DNA of 64,000 nt, from NCBI GenBank assembly GCA_028751875.1, contig CM054158.1, positions 52,911,206 to 52,975,205 on the forward strand, given 5' to 3'. Shown here one piece after another: positions 1 to 11,400 of the stretch; position 1 is the first letter of the stretch, and every line of letters starts with the position of its first letter. The notes below the pieces were generated by a model. That model did no database searches, had not been told where the DNA came from, and was given only the letters and a program-made list of their open reading frames with translations. The DNA comes from Rapana venosa (Eukaryota > Mollusca > Gastropoda > Neogastropoda > Muricidae). The position numbers were made by a program, and so were the translations under genes.

Positions 1-359
1 TGGAAAGGGTGGACTATTTCCCGTTGAACACCCTTCGTCAGATACAAAACAGCATTCATGAATTTAGGAACCATGTTTCCGATCAGCAGTATCAAGAAAA
101 CTTACTGAATGAATTAATTATCAAAATATTATAACAAAATAAACGATGTGCCTATTTTAAACAGTAAAACAACATTTTACCAATATTCACTCAGATGAAT
201 AAATAGATGATGGCAGATACCTTCACAAAATTTCTACAACACTAACCTTAGAACACGACCAATCTTACGGAAAAGGAAGTAGTCAACTGTGGAGAAGGGG
301 AGACCAATCTCAGGTACTTCCGGGAGGCAATGGCCATACTTCCTAGTTAGTATAGTAGC

Positions 360-480
360 AGTAGAGTCATAATAATAATAATAATAATAATAATTTATAT
401 AGCGCCATATCTTGAAAAAAAATCATAGCGCTTTCGTTCATCCCACTTATTCACATGCAGCCAGTTACAATTAATAGTTT
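360..480 (-). mobile_element. LINE 3' tail module (reverse) with ATT microsatellite
   Basis: Reads (AAT)n, then TTTATATAGCGCCATATCTTG. This is the reverse complement of the CAAGATTCAGCGCTATATAA-(ATT)n tail found at 23680-23745 after a reverse transcriptase fragment. A 5'-truncated insertion on the minus strand is the simplest reading. Confidence 0.65.
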
Positions 481-552
481 TTACAAATTCAAATGTATAC
501 ACTCACACATAGACACACACAGAAAGGCCTAGTACTTATCAATATCAGCACT

Positions 553-585
<33 letters not shown>

Positions 586-821
586 AGTAGTAGTAGTAGT
601 AGTAGTAGTAAAAAAATAAATTAAAAAACGCATTTTTCTTCTTTCTTTTTTTTTTTTTTTTTTACAGTTTTATACCACTTTAGGCCTAAGTCAGCCAGTT
701 TCTTAGCTGAAGTTCGGGCTGCTCTCCACAGGGAGAACGCGTCGCCACAAGAGCAGCGCCACCCTTTTTTTTTTTTTACTGTCTGCAACTGTAATTGTTC
801 CCTATCATATGTTGTTGTTGT

Positions 822-874
<53 letters not shown>

Positions 875-930
875 TTATTATTATTATTATTATTATTATT
901 TATTAATTAATTAATTAATTAATATTGTTG
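553..930. repeat. Trinucleotide microsatellite cluster (TTG, TAG, TAC, TAT)
   Basis: Runs of TTG then TAG at 553-610, poly-T at 641-663, and TAC followed by TAT and TTAA runs at 820-925. Between them is about 100 bases of a dispersed repeat (TGAAGTTCGGGCTGCTCTCC) that recurs at 22860-22920. Confidence 0.85.
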
Positions 931-1134
931 CTGCTTCTGCTGCAGAGGGCTGCTGTCGCTGTTGTTTTTGTTTTGTTTTGCTGAGTGGTTGGGGAATTTT
1001 TGGTGGATTTTTTTGTTTGTTTTGTTGTTGTTGTTGGGGATTGTGTTTTGTTTTTGTGTTGTTGTGTTTGTTTGTTGTTTTTTGGGGGGTGCTTTTTTTG
1101 TTGCTTTTTTTCTTCTGCCTCGTCTTCTGTGACG

Positions 1135-1435
1135 TCCCCGTCCTGATGTTCCCACTCTGCTCATTTCAATCTCCCCGCCACAACCATACCCAGATTCGTT
1201 ATGTCTCATCTTCGGAGTCGAAAGTCCACAGGGCGCCCATCAATATCAGGCCGCTGTGGGGCCACCAGCCATAGGGGCCCTGCACTGCAGCTGGGTAACT
1301 TTAGTGGTGTTCAGTGGTGCCTGTTCTGAGCTAACATACGCAGGACACCACCTACTAAGCCCCTGCTAACGACAGTATTAGCTCAGTCGCGGAGCCATAC
1401 TGAGTGAGTTGGCAGCCACCACAACGTCCCTCCAA
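1135..1435 (+). repeat. Dispersed repeat D, copy 1
   Basis: About 300 bases shared with 43975-44265: common blocks include CATTTCAATCTC, CCATACCCAGATT, GGGCCCTGCACTGC and TTCAGTGGTGCCTGTTCT in the same order. It has no coding potential. It is probably a SINE- or MITE-class element, family unknown. Confidence 0.8.
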
Positions 1436-2400
1436 CCACAGTGCCCCGTGAACCCCCAACCCAAAGGCTTTGACACAAACTCACCACAAGCACAGAAGTG
1501 TATGGGGAAACCGAATCTGAGGTCACCATGAGACTAGAGCAACTGGGGCCACCGAATCAGAGGCAACTGGTTTTTTAAAGCATGATGATCAATGGCAATG
1601 AGGATGACTTAATGATACTGCTGAGGAAGTGCATATACATTCTTTGAGACTACATGACAAGGTTGTACTCTACACTTACTGGGCCGAGAGATACAGACAT
1701 CTGCAGTGTTGGTCAGGTAATTTGAGCAACACTCAAACTTGCATCTGTAAAGTAGATGAAGCTCAACTGTGTGGTCCAAGTCTTCCCACTGAGCCCACAG
1801 CACACTCACTCAGGGATGGAACCCGCCCGAGTAAAAAAAAAAAAAATTTTAATCCCTATGACTCTTCTAGGATTCAAACCCTCGACCATCCAGTCCGAAA
1901 TCCAAGTTGCTGCTGTTGTTAATGAAACACTAAATATTTTACGTCCTTTCACACCATATGCCTCCGAAGAATTCTCCGGATCTTTTGGCCAGAGAAGATC
2001 TCCATTAATGTTTTACACTGGCTTCACTCCGGAAAAAAAACCTTGTTAGGGAATAGATCCTGACAGGCTTGATCTGACGACTACACTGCAGCATGAACGC
2101 TTCAAAATGGTAACCACGGACATAGTGACACCTTAGTCAACTAAAACTGAAGAGTAAAGAAGAGTTGGTTGTAGGAACCTGAGCATACATACATCTGATT
2201 TAGACTGCTGGGGCAGATGATCATCATTCACAGAGACAGTGTTTATTTGATAGTGAAGCCAAAACCAAACAATCTTTTGTAGACAATCATTGACTAATAA
2301 TATGAGTTGTGCTGTCTCCGTTAAATGGACTGAGTGTGGGTGACCAGTCCACTCCTAGAGGCAGGCTACACACGGGGGAGGGGGACTTGACTTGCTGGCC
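1436..2400. other. Intergenic stretch, nothing recognised
   Basis: Ordinary-complexity sequence without protein-like frames, tandem repeats or recognisable element ends. Confidence 0.5.
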
Positions 2401-2409
2401 CAGGCAGAG

Positions 2410-2744
2410 AAGTCCATCACTGGTGTAAAGCATTAGATCTGCCGCTCAGGATGACACTGTCAGGTTCGAATCTCCGCGGCAGCCTCTGGTGAATTAAGGG
2501 TGGACATTTTCATGATATTCCAGGTCAACCTCAAGTCTAGACCTGCCAGTGCCTTAATTCCCTTTGTGTATATACACACAGGCAGAAGATCAAATATTCA
2601 CGTTAAAAGATCTCGTAATTCATATCAGCCTTGGTGGAATACAGAAACACGAACATACCCAGCATGCAACATGTACTATGAAGTTAGCTGCTCCGAAGTC
2701 GGAATGTGTCGGCTGAGGCCAGGGGGGAAGACACATCTCACCCC

Positions 2745-2748
<4 letters not shown>
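2410..2748 (+). mobile_element. tRNA-derived SINE family B, copy 1
   Basis: Contains a B-box-like GGTTCGAATCTCCGC followed by the family blocks GGTGAATTAAGGGTGG, CAGGTCAACCTCAAGT, GACCTGCCAGTGCCTTAATT and CATACCCAGCATGCA, as in the fuller copy at 45636. The head is diverged. A GA microsatellite (2749-2798) follows. Confidence 0.75.

Positions 2749-2798
<50 letters not shown>
2749..2798. repeat. (GA)n microsatellite
   Basis: About 25 uninterrupted GA units. Confidence 0.95.
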
Positions 2799-2800
<2 letters not shown>

Positions 2801-3042
2801 CAGTAGCTGGGGGCGGCTTAGTTTCTCTCTGGCTTTATTCTTCCCATCGAGATAGGCCTAAGAGATTAAGTTATCAATTTACAGGACAGCACAAGAAAAT
2901 TAGTGGGTGCTTTGAAACCTCCACTGATTTACAAACTTAGCAGCTGTAGACAGGAGTAAGTCAGACTACAATCTAGAAGGAAATCTCCCTTTTTGGAAAG
3001 AGGATCAGAAGAACCAAAAGGGGGTGCATAATAACTATAACA

Positions 3043-3390
3043 GGGGGACGGGATAGCCTAGTGGTTAGAACATTGCGCTCGCAATCTGACAACCCGGGTT
3101 CGATTCCCGTTCAAGGGAATATTTTCCCCTGGAGTTAACATCAGTGCAGACTCCACTCCCCCCAAAAGTCCTTCGGATGAGACTATAAACCGAGGCCCCG
3201 TGTGTGAACGCACGCAGAACATCTTGCGCACACGTTAAAATCCTGTTCCGCTTTTCGTAAGAGTAGGCCATTGTGTGCCGGTGGGAACAGATGACAGAAT
3301 TTACAAAACCGCATACACACGGGGACTGGATGTAAAAAAAAAAAGCACATGAGTGCTTATTCCATTATCCTCGATATAAAAGAAAAAAAA
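3043..3390 (+). mobile_element. tRNA-derived SINE family A, full-length
   Basis: GGGGGACGGGATAGCCTAGT opens a tRNA-like head with A box (TAGCCTAGTGG) and B box (GGTTCGATTCC). The body contains GGAGTTAACATCAGTGCAGA, GAGACTATAAACCGAGGCCC and GTAGGCCATTGTGTGCCGGT, and the 3' end is TTATTCCATTATCCTCGATA. It is the most complete copy in the window. Confidence 0.9.
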
Positions 3391-3609
3391 GAAGAAAAAA
3401 CAAATTTACAGTTCCATTCTGTGTCAGCAGATAAAACGTTAGAGGTTGAAGACCAGGTGTCAAATCGTAGTGCCAAAGATATCTATGCTGACTGACAATT
3501 CTGTACAGACCATTGATGCCAAATGCCCAAAACTCAACTGGCTGAACATATTCCACCCAGTTACTGACAGGAAAGTGCACCCTCAAACACAACTTACCTA
3601 GTCACGTTT

Positions 3610-3748
3610 ATAATAATAATAATAACAATGATAATGATAAATGGAATTTATACAGCGCTATATCTTGCGAACATAAATCAGAGGGCTTGCATTCAATCCA
3701 CTCCTACAATGCAACCAACAATGATTAACAATATTTTAACAAGTTCAA

Positions 3749-3818
<70 letters not shown>

Positions 3819-4260
3819 ACACACACACACACATTACACAGGTTATACATTTCAACAGGGTGATGGAATTTTGGCTATCAAAGGCAGGGACAGATATAAG
3901 ATGAAACAGGAGGGGAAAGTCTTAGGTTTGAAATAGGTATGTTTTGAGGATGGATTTAAAGTTGTCCTAAGTAGGCTTTTCACGAAGGGAGAGAGGAAGG
4001 TCATTCCAGATGGATGGACCAGAAATAGAGAAAGAGCAACGGCCAACAGTGGATTGGTTGAATCTAGGTATTGGTAAGCACAGGGTGTCTGCAGCAGAGC
4101 ATTTACTGTCTCTCCCCACTGCAGGGGCATCAACAAGGCAGCAACACACCCAGAAGTAGGCTAAAACATGTTCTCAGAAATCCAGATGTCCATGAGAGAT
4201 GGAAGAAATTAGACAAGGAATCTCAAGGAGCAGGTGAAGATCACCTCAGAATTTGAAAAG
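3610..4260 (-). mobile_element. Non-LTR retrotransposon 3' end with RT C-terminus remnant (reverse)
   Basis: On the minus strand, 3967-4150 encodes STVGRCSFSISGPSIWNDLP then LSLREKPT. This is the C-terminal signature of many jockey/CR1-like reverse transcriptase ORFs (RSFS..GP..WN.LPLSLR). The frame then shifts. The element ends at 3610-3670 with the CAAGATATAGCGCTGTATAA-(ATT)n tail. A CA microsatellite (3749-3830) interrupts the 3' UTR. It is dead and 5'-truncated. Confidence 0.75.
3749..3835. repeat. (CA)n microsatellite
   Basis: Over 40 CA units with a single interruption, inside the reverse LINE 3' end. Confidence 0.95.
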
Positions 4261-4392
4261 CAGGACTATAACAGTATTGCTGACTGATTTAATTGCAAAG
4301 CACACTGCCCCTAGCAAAACAGAATCAGCAAAGAAAAGAAAAACACGATTGTTTAAGAAGAAAAGGATTCAGGAACCCTTCCTCAGAGGCCT

Positions 4393-4930
4393 CATCCAGT
4401 TTGTCAGGAAACTATTCAAACATTCCAAAATTTGGGACACCCACAGTGGACAGTAGGGGACGGGATAGCTCAGTGGTCGGAGCACTCGCTTTCCCCCAGC
4501 CAAGTTAAGCAGCATCGAGCGGGTGGTTACCAGTTGGATGGGTGACCGTTTGCGCGCCTTGGCTTCAGTACAGTTCCCCCCAGTTCACCCAGCTGTAAAT
4601 GGGTACCTGCCCTCTTTAGGGTCAGGGAAGGTAAAGCAGCGAGGGAGAGGAGATGGGCGCCACCGCCCTCAATATGCTGGCCCTAGAGAAGCGAGGTCTC
4701 TGACGCCTCGCTCCCCTACGACCTTATAGGTTATGGGACTCCTTTACCTTTACCTTTTTACAGTGGACAGTTAACATTAATTCAGACTTTAGTTCAGACT
4801 CTAATTTAAACATCCAAAATTTGGGACACCCGCAGTGGACAGTTAACATTAATTCAGACATTAGTTCAGACTCTAATTTAAAAATCCAAAATTTGGGGCA
4901 GTGGAGAGTTAACATTAATTCAGATAATTA
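4393..4930. repeat. ~75-base tandem repeat interrupted by SINE-C
   Basis: Three units share CCAAAATTTGGG, CAGTGGACAGTTAACATTA and ATTCAGACT. The first unit (4393-4454) is split from the others by the SINE at 4455-4759. Confidence 0.8.
4455..4759 (+). mobile_element. Chimeric tRNA/5S-rRNA-like SINE (family C), copy 1
   Basis: The head GGGGACGGGATAGCTCAGTG resembles tRNA with an A box. It is followed by AGTTAAGCAGCATCGAGCG and GTTGGATGGGTGACCG, which match the 5S rRNA internal promoter (A box around AAGC(U)AAGCAGGGUC; C box UUGGAUGGGAGACCG). The body contains CAGCTGTAAATGGGTACCTG and ends in a TTTACCTT-rich tail. It is flanked by the perfect 12-base direct repeat acagtggacagt (4443-4454 and 4760-4771), a target-site duplication. 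Confidence 0.85.
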
Positions 4931-5570
4931 TTAGATCAGACTCTTCCCTTATTTCCAGTTCGAGTTCTCCAACAAGGGCATAGGTTAGGGAACACCTTCA
5001 CCTTGTAACTCACAGGAACTATGTACAGTAACTTCAGAAGGAAATGGGGAGGGGTACCCTTGAAAAGAGACTTCAGAGATACTAGAAACCTCGCCTTCAC
5101 TTACCCCCAGATCATAAGTGTGATACTCTAACCACTAAGCCAACCTCTATGCCTATTCCTTTTTTGTGGAGTGAAAGAAAAATAATGAAAGGATTTTGTG
5201 CAAGTGCCAGGCCCTCAGAAGACAAGGTCAGATAACTTCAGCACCAGGCTGAAAACTGGCCCCACATGGAAAGTCAGTAGTCTGCAGTGAATGCAATGAG
5301 AGCTTCAGATTAACAGACCAAGAGCTGGGCTTACAGAAACCAAAGGCAGGGACTGTGGTTAACATAAATGGAGTGGTGGTCAGGGGCCTAAGGATAAAGC
5401 CAGAGACAGAGGTGAAATAGGGGAATGAAAAAACATTCCAGAAAACTATTTGCTGAAAGACAACATGGGCAATGGACGAAAGAGCACTGCAGAGGAGTTT
5501 CAGCAAGAACACATGTGGCCTAAGCTTCTCCGCCCCTCCCTTTAATTTTGAAATATACATATATTTTTTT
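4931..5570. other. Intergenic stretch, nothing recognised
   Basis: No gene, element end or tandem repeat seen. A short SINE-like tail lies just downstream in reverse at 5578-5670. Confidence 0.45.
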
Positions 5571-5577
5571 CGTTTCT

Positions 5578-5670
5578 CAGCTAGTGCTCCAAGGTTCACT
5601 AATGATGAGATTGTGCGTACTTGACCGTTTTTGCCCACCATTAAGGTACCCGCATTCCAACTTCGGGGAT
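5578..5670 (-). mobile_element. SINE tail fragment (reverse)
   Basis: Reverse complement of the tail shared by SINE-B copies: GAAGTTGGAATGCGGGTACC, then ACCATTAGTGAACCTTGGAG on the minus strand. Other reverse copies are at about 14738-14845 and 18945-19050. Confidence 0.65.
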
Positions 5671-6114
5671 ATATATATATATATGCACAATATGTGTCCT
5701 CTTACCCTGCAATGCAAGCCTGCTAACATTGAGGAAGTCAGACGATCCTGCATGCCTTCCCTGCAACAATGGGGCATCACAGATGTGACAGCATCCTGAG
5801 CTCAGGCATAGTACACTAAGCCGAGGAAGGGGACAAGGAGGGTTAGCCAAGTGTTCTAAGAGCTTGCATTATATGTAGTCAGTGCTGTCCGAAAGTAGGC
5901 CATTAAAGGCAACAGAAGGTCACGTCCCTCTGCTGAGGACCCAAAACAGCCATGGAAAGCACAAAAGCAAGCCAGGTCAGTGCCAATATCTGTAGTCAGT
6001 ACTGGGTGACTCGAAGTGGATGACTAAGAACGCACAGCGAACTTTCCATTGAAAGAAGTCACCCTAAAATCATCAACAAGAGTGGCACGAGACCAAGCTC
6101 AGTACTCCACTGTT

Positions 6115-6985
6115 ACCTGTTATATATCCCATAGTCTGGTGCACCACTGAAGATCTTGCAACCAGCACTCCTCCTGGTTCCCTGCTTTCTGTAGTATGTC
6201 ATCCCACCCAAGGCTATCAGTCCACTCTCTGATGTTGTCTTCCCAATTGTTTTACCTGTCTGCCTCTTCCTCTCTCCCTCCTTGTACTGTTCCATGTAGG
6301 ACAGTCTCAGCCAGTCCAGATGTTCGCGAGTCGTGCTCATATTACTTCAGTTTGCATCATTATTTTTATTGAGATTATATTTCAGTTTTTCCTGTCAGCA
6401 ACTATGAAGTGATACAGTCACATGCATAGCCTCGGGGATACTGAAAAGTTTGCATAATTTCACTGGAGCCAGGAGGCCTTTATTTGGCCTGATGGCGTTT
6501 CAGGTCTTGTTTTCACTTCCTCGTTAGTACGTCTATGTGATATCTGTTATACCAGGAAGTTTGCGGAAGCATCTCATCTCCATTGTCTGTATCCTTCCTC
6601 CAATGTATGTTGTTATAGTTCACGTTTCACATGCATATAGGAATACGGGCATGACCAGGGAACGCATCAATCTGATCTTGGAGCTGATGGCGATGTTCTG
6701 GCCAACTTGGTATATTCCTTTAATCAGGCCTCTTCGGTATATGGCATGCATACCAGCAGAAATAAGACCCAGTTGATGACATATGATACCAATGGCACCA
6801 GCGCTGACATTGCCATATACAACAAGAAACTCGAGACCGTTCATAGCTTTAGATATCTGGGAGCTAAAATGTAGGATGAAAGATCAGAGCCCCAAGTAGG
6901 CCTACTCTCCAGGATAACCCAGACCACAGCTGCAATGACCAAACTCAAAGTTCTCCATCGCGAGTCTAGTCAAGTGATAAAACGC
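6115..6985 (-). mobile_element. RTE-like reverse transcriptase fragment with 5' inversion
   Basis: On the minus strand, 6690-6115 encodes the end of an RT ORF in broken frames: ISSKIRLMRSLVMPVFLYAC, RIQTMEMRCFRKLPGI, NNWEDNIREWTDSLGWDDIL. On the plus strand, 6693-6985 encodes the part that should precede it: KKLETVHSFRYLGAKM, stop, then RITQTTAAMTKLKVL. The upstream piece is therefore inverted relative to the downstream piece, as in twin-primed L1 and RTE insertions. Frameshifts and stops show it is inactive. Confidence 0.75.
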
Positions 6986-7137
6986 TTTAATCATCCCATG
7001 AAGGGCGATTTCAATTCTGACAGGCACGTTGATACGTATCATTATCTCGAAAGACACAAGAAAGCTACAGTGCATATTGGTTTAAACGTTCCAAGATAAC
7101 TTCAAATAAAAAATATGACATACACACACAACCACAC

Positions 7138-7285
7138 ACGTTAAACCCTGCTCCGCTTTTCGTAAGAGTAGGCCATTGTGTGCCGGTGGGAACAGATGAC
7201 AGAATTTACAAAACCGCATACACACGGGAATTGGATTAAAAAAGCACATTAATGCTTATTCCATTATCCTCGATATAAAAGAATA
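7138..7285 (+). mobile_element. SINE family A, 3' fragment
   Basis: Begins inside the body (GTTAAACCCTGCTCCGC), continues through GTAGGCCATTGTGTGCCGGT and ends ATTATCCTCGATATAAAAG. The tRNA head is missing. A GC/CA microsatellite (7305-7368) follows. Confidence 0.85.
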
Positions 7286-7304
7286 AAATTCAATTTGTGT
7301 ACGA

Positions 7305-7315
7305 GCGCGCGCACG

Positions 7316-7354
<39 letters not shown>

Positions 7355-7370
7355 CACACACACACACACC
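7305..7370. repeat. (CA)n microsatellite
   Basis: CG/CA alternation passing into a CA run with one interruption. Confidence 0.9.
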
Positions 7371-7536
7371 TAGTCTAGTCATCAAAACAAGAGATTCTGG
7401 AGGTCACTGCACAGTGCTACATAAAAGCAGAATGGAGAAACCCTTGGCAAGACTGACTGCCTGACAAGTGTCAGCCCCACTCAGCAGTACACGAGCTTTA
7501 TTGGAGGAATGGAATTTGGTTTCCGAGTATTGATGT

Positions 7537-7574
<38 letters not shown>

Positions 7575-8310
7575 ATGATCTAGCATTCAGAGACTTAAAA
7601 ACTAATTAAACAGCAACATTACTAACCTCAACATTCAGTGGTTCTCACACATGCAAGCTCTTTGGATGAGACTATGAACTAAGGTCTGGTCCCATCAAAA
7701 TAGCAATAGGAAAGCAAAGATTCTCACTGCAGAACTCCTTGGCCTAGGGATGTGATTTTATGGTTTTGTAGTTGCACAATGGAAATACTGAAAATCTTAT
7801 ATAAACCAAAACAAACAACAACAAAATCCAACTAAGGTCTGATGTGTATATATGCACGCATATCATCCTATGGACACGTGAAAAGCCAATGACCTTGAAG
7901 TCTAGGCAGTTTAACTCCAACAGTGTGGGGGATTTGAACACTCAGCAATGTGCAGTCACCGATCTGAGAGGGCTAGGCTCTTCCAGGTTCACCCTGCCTA
8001 AAACACGGGCATCTTGTCTGAAAGTTTTTGCGTGCTGCTACCCCAAAGACTTCATATCAAGTCAAAGAAGAAGTGAAAAAGAGAGAGGGAAATGAAGAAG
8101 CCAAATAAATGTAAATAAATATGACACAAAACGCATTGTAATTTTTCATGCAGTATGATACTTTTTATCATGATTATTACAGAAAAATGATCAAATTAAC
8201 TTTCTCGTTAGATTTTGTGCATCAGGCGCATGAGCGACAAGGGCCACTTCGCAGTTAGCAGCCTACTGTCAACCTCAACCCCACAGTTGTCCTGGATTGA
8301 ACCCATGACC
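7371..8310. other. Intergenic stretch with ATC microsatellite
   Basis: An (ATC)n run at 7537-7573; otherwise nothing recognised before the candidate promoter. Confidence 0.5.
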
Positions 8311-8316
8311 TCAAAT

Positions 8317-8453
8317 TGACGTCACTTCCTCTGATTTCTTGCGCATGCTAATTCGCGCATCTATGAAGAGACCAATCTCCATCCAAAATATTCGCATAAT
8401 TGTTGCATTTAGTCTGCATCGTCAAGACGTCTGTGGGACTTCTGCAGAATAAG
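8317..8453 (+). promoter_or_regulatory. Candidate SHOC2 promoter and non-coding first exon
   Basis: Within 60 bases there is a full palindromic CRE (TGACGTCA, 8317-8324), an adjoining ETS-type ACTTCCTC, an NRF1-like TTGCGCATGC (8339-8348) overlapping an octamer-like ATGCTAAT, and CCAAT at 8372. These are typical of housekeeping promoters. A donor-like AAG|gttagt at 8453/8454 could end a short non-coding exon that splices to the acceptor at 15154. The motif cluster is seen; its link to SHOC2 is inference. It could belong to another transcript or be chance. Confidence 0.4.
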
Positions 8454-11400
8454 GTTAGTGGGCAGATTGCTTGACTTCTTACCATTTTGGTGATCACATT
8501 AAAAACACGTCCGCGGCATGCATAGGTGTGCTTTGTTTTCTTTTTTGCTCCAGGAACATCATCAGTCTCCCTAAGTGTGTCATTTGCCTCGTTCTAGCAG
8601 AGACAACCTTGCCGACAGAAGTATCTTGATATGAGGGAAAATGTCACGATTTTGTGACACATATTGATTGTGTACTCTAATAACGAATGACCATACTTTA
8701 TTGCGTAACTAGTATTGAAGCGCTTGCCCGCAAGTAGGCGGGCAGGTTTCGGAGCCAAGGTGCCGTCACAGTTGAATGAGCTTGTTAATTTGGTCACCTG
8801 GAGCTGGAAGCTCTTCTGGCATGTGAAAGGAGAGCAGACTACAAAGTACAGCTCGGTTGGACTAATGATTGCGTTTCTTTGGAAAAAAAGATAACCATCG
8901 TATGTCAAGCAGAAAGTCATGATGATTATTCTGGATACCGCAGACGTTTATTTAGTGGCCTTATTTAGGCCTAACCCTAGCATCCAGACTGAGTCAGTGA
9001 GGGAGTGATACAGCACACAGCTTTGGTGAGCCAGACAATAACATTAACAGTGTGCTGTTGTTGTGGTGCTGATTCATTGCCTGCTTCCACACACAGCTCC
9101 CCCCTCCCTTTCCCCTCTAGTTACTGGTTTTATTATGTCTTCTTTTGTCTTTTCCTGACCCCTTTCTGTTTCTAAGCTTTCTTTTCTTTTCCCTTGGACC
9201 TTTCATTGTTGTGGGTTTCTATCAGCAAGACATGGTACTTGGGTAGTTTGCTGAGATTCTCCCTTTAAAAAGAAATATTGCCTGCTTACTCATTTGTTGT
9301 TTTTAACTCTTTAGTCTTCTTTCAGGCAAGATAACACATGAGTCATGAGTGTTCACCTCCATCTCAGTGATAAATATGACTCATAAGACAAGAGTGATAA
9401 TACTTAATAGGTGAGACTGATGATGATTTTATTTTTATATATTTTTTTTAGAGTATACTTTGTGGTGACTGGTGAAATACAATGTATTTTCAATTCCATC
9501 CTTTAATCATTGTGCAGTTTTTGTTGATATACATGTGTAATTTTACTACATGATGCAGTATGTCTCTGTTTCATCTTAGAATATGAAAAATATGATTGCT
9601 GAAATCAGTGCATGAAATAGCTTTGAAATACTAGCATCCAAGTAAAAAGGGAATTGAATGCTTCTGTGGTATAACCATGGCATTTTAATGTGCCATGTAA
9701 GCATTCCGAAAGATGATAGCAGTTTCAGGACTATGCCAAACTTGAAGAATTCAATTTAAATTCATGATATGTTTTTGGTTTTTGATATTTTTACTGGTTT
9801 ATTTCATAGCAGTTGAGCATTTTCAAGAACTAGTACCACTTAATAAATACATTTATCAGAGAAATGAAGCATGCATAAAATGACATAATTACTTGCAACA
9901 GTTGGGGATGATAGATCCAGAATTGTACTCATTACCCATTTGTTGAAGATTCAGTGTCAGAAATGTCTTGATTATCAATATCACTGTAAACATCAGTTAT
10001 CCTCTTTCCTGCTGTCTTTTTTTTGTTTTTTGTCAGAACTTACCTGTTTTTATTTGTTATTGTTTATTTTTTCACCTTCACAGTCTTCTTATTTGCTGAA
10101 GATTTTTATTTTTTAAAGGTTTACATTACTTTCCGCCATTGTTCCTCTAGGACCCTCTCTCCCTCCTCCTCCTTTCAACTCCCCAGTTCTTGTACATGCG
10201 AGATTTGCCAGAATGCTTGAGTGGCCTTTAAAAAAATATTTGCTTACCTGAAGTTTTATTACCTTTGTTCACATGTTTGTTTTGGGGATGATTATGAGCT
10301 GGAATTGCTGGCTTGGTACAATATTGCATTGGTGTGATATGGTTAAAATGATGTAATATGAATGTGTGGTTTGGTTTTGTGTGTGTTTTGTTTGCAGATA
10401 GTAGTGGAGATGGAAAATAATGACATAATTTAGTATATAAAAAAACAGAATAGAGTACCACCACCAGTCTATTTCTAATAAACTTGAAAAAACCCTGATG
10501 TCACAGGTGATGTGGCATTAGTTGTAGTACAGCTCACTTTGAGAAGTGGTTGGGTTAGTAGTCTTTCAGATGAGATGATAAACTGAGTTCCTGTCTACAA
10601 CATGGATTCAACCCATGTAAAAGAATCCATGGCAACAAGAGAGTTACCCTTGGCAAAAACTTGTAGAAAAAAGTCACAGTCGAGGGCAACAAAAATGCAG
10701 ACAAAAAAAAGGTTTTAATGGGTGGCATTTCTCTTTAGCAACACACACTTTCTGGGGAGAGCAGTCCAAATTTCATGCAAAGAAATGTACGGTGACTGAA
10801 AGTAGTCAGACAATGCAATACAATACAAAACTGTGTAATAAACTTGTGAAAAAAATATGAGTAGTGTGAAAAACTTGATTTAGTGCCAGCGTCTTGGGTT
10901 CCATTTGTGGAAAAAGACAAGTGTCAATTAAATTCTTTGCTGCAAAGAACAACATTTTCCCACAAGTAGGATAGCAGAGCTTCTACTAACATTATTTTTT
11001 TCCTTCTCTTACACTCATAGTCATAAAGTTTATAAATGGGATAACTGAAATTGTGCTTGATGAGCCTGTTGGATGCTTTATAAAGGTTTATGGTAAGCTG
11101 ACAGTGATTAAAAAAAAGAGTTTTGTGATTAAAAAAAAGAGTTTGATAACTAAGATAGACCCTGGCCTTTTAGAAGTTTTACAGTTCCAGTATTGACTAT
11201 GCGCAATGGGAAAAATTAATAGCAAGGAAAACAGCTCATTCAGTTAAAAGATAAAACAACAAAACCCACCCCAGTTTATAAGACAGTTATGGATGAGGGC
11301 TTGCTTCCACCAAGAAATGAAGATTATAAAGTCAAAGTGTATAATTATATAAAATGATTCATTGATTGGCTTTGTAATTCAAGCACATAAATCATAAATG

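Noticed and set aside
3043..3130. Functional tRNA gene
   Set aside because: A and B boxes are present but the sequence continues into a conserved SINE body found many times, and the acceptor stem does not pair. The same holds for the other SINE heads.
4480..4560. True 5S rRNA gene
   Set aside because: Only the internal promoter region resembles 5S; the 5' and 3' thirds are replaced by a tRNA-like head and a SINE body, and a TSD flanks the unit.
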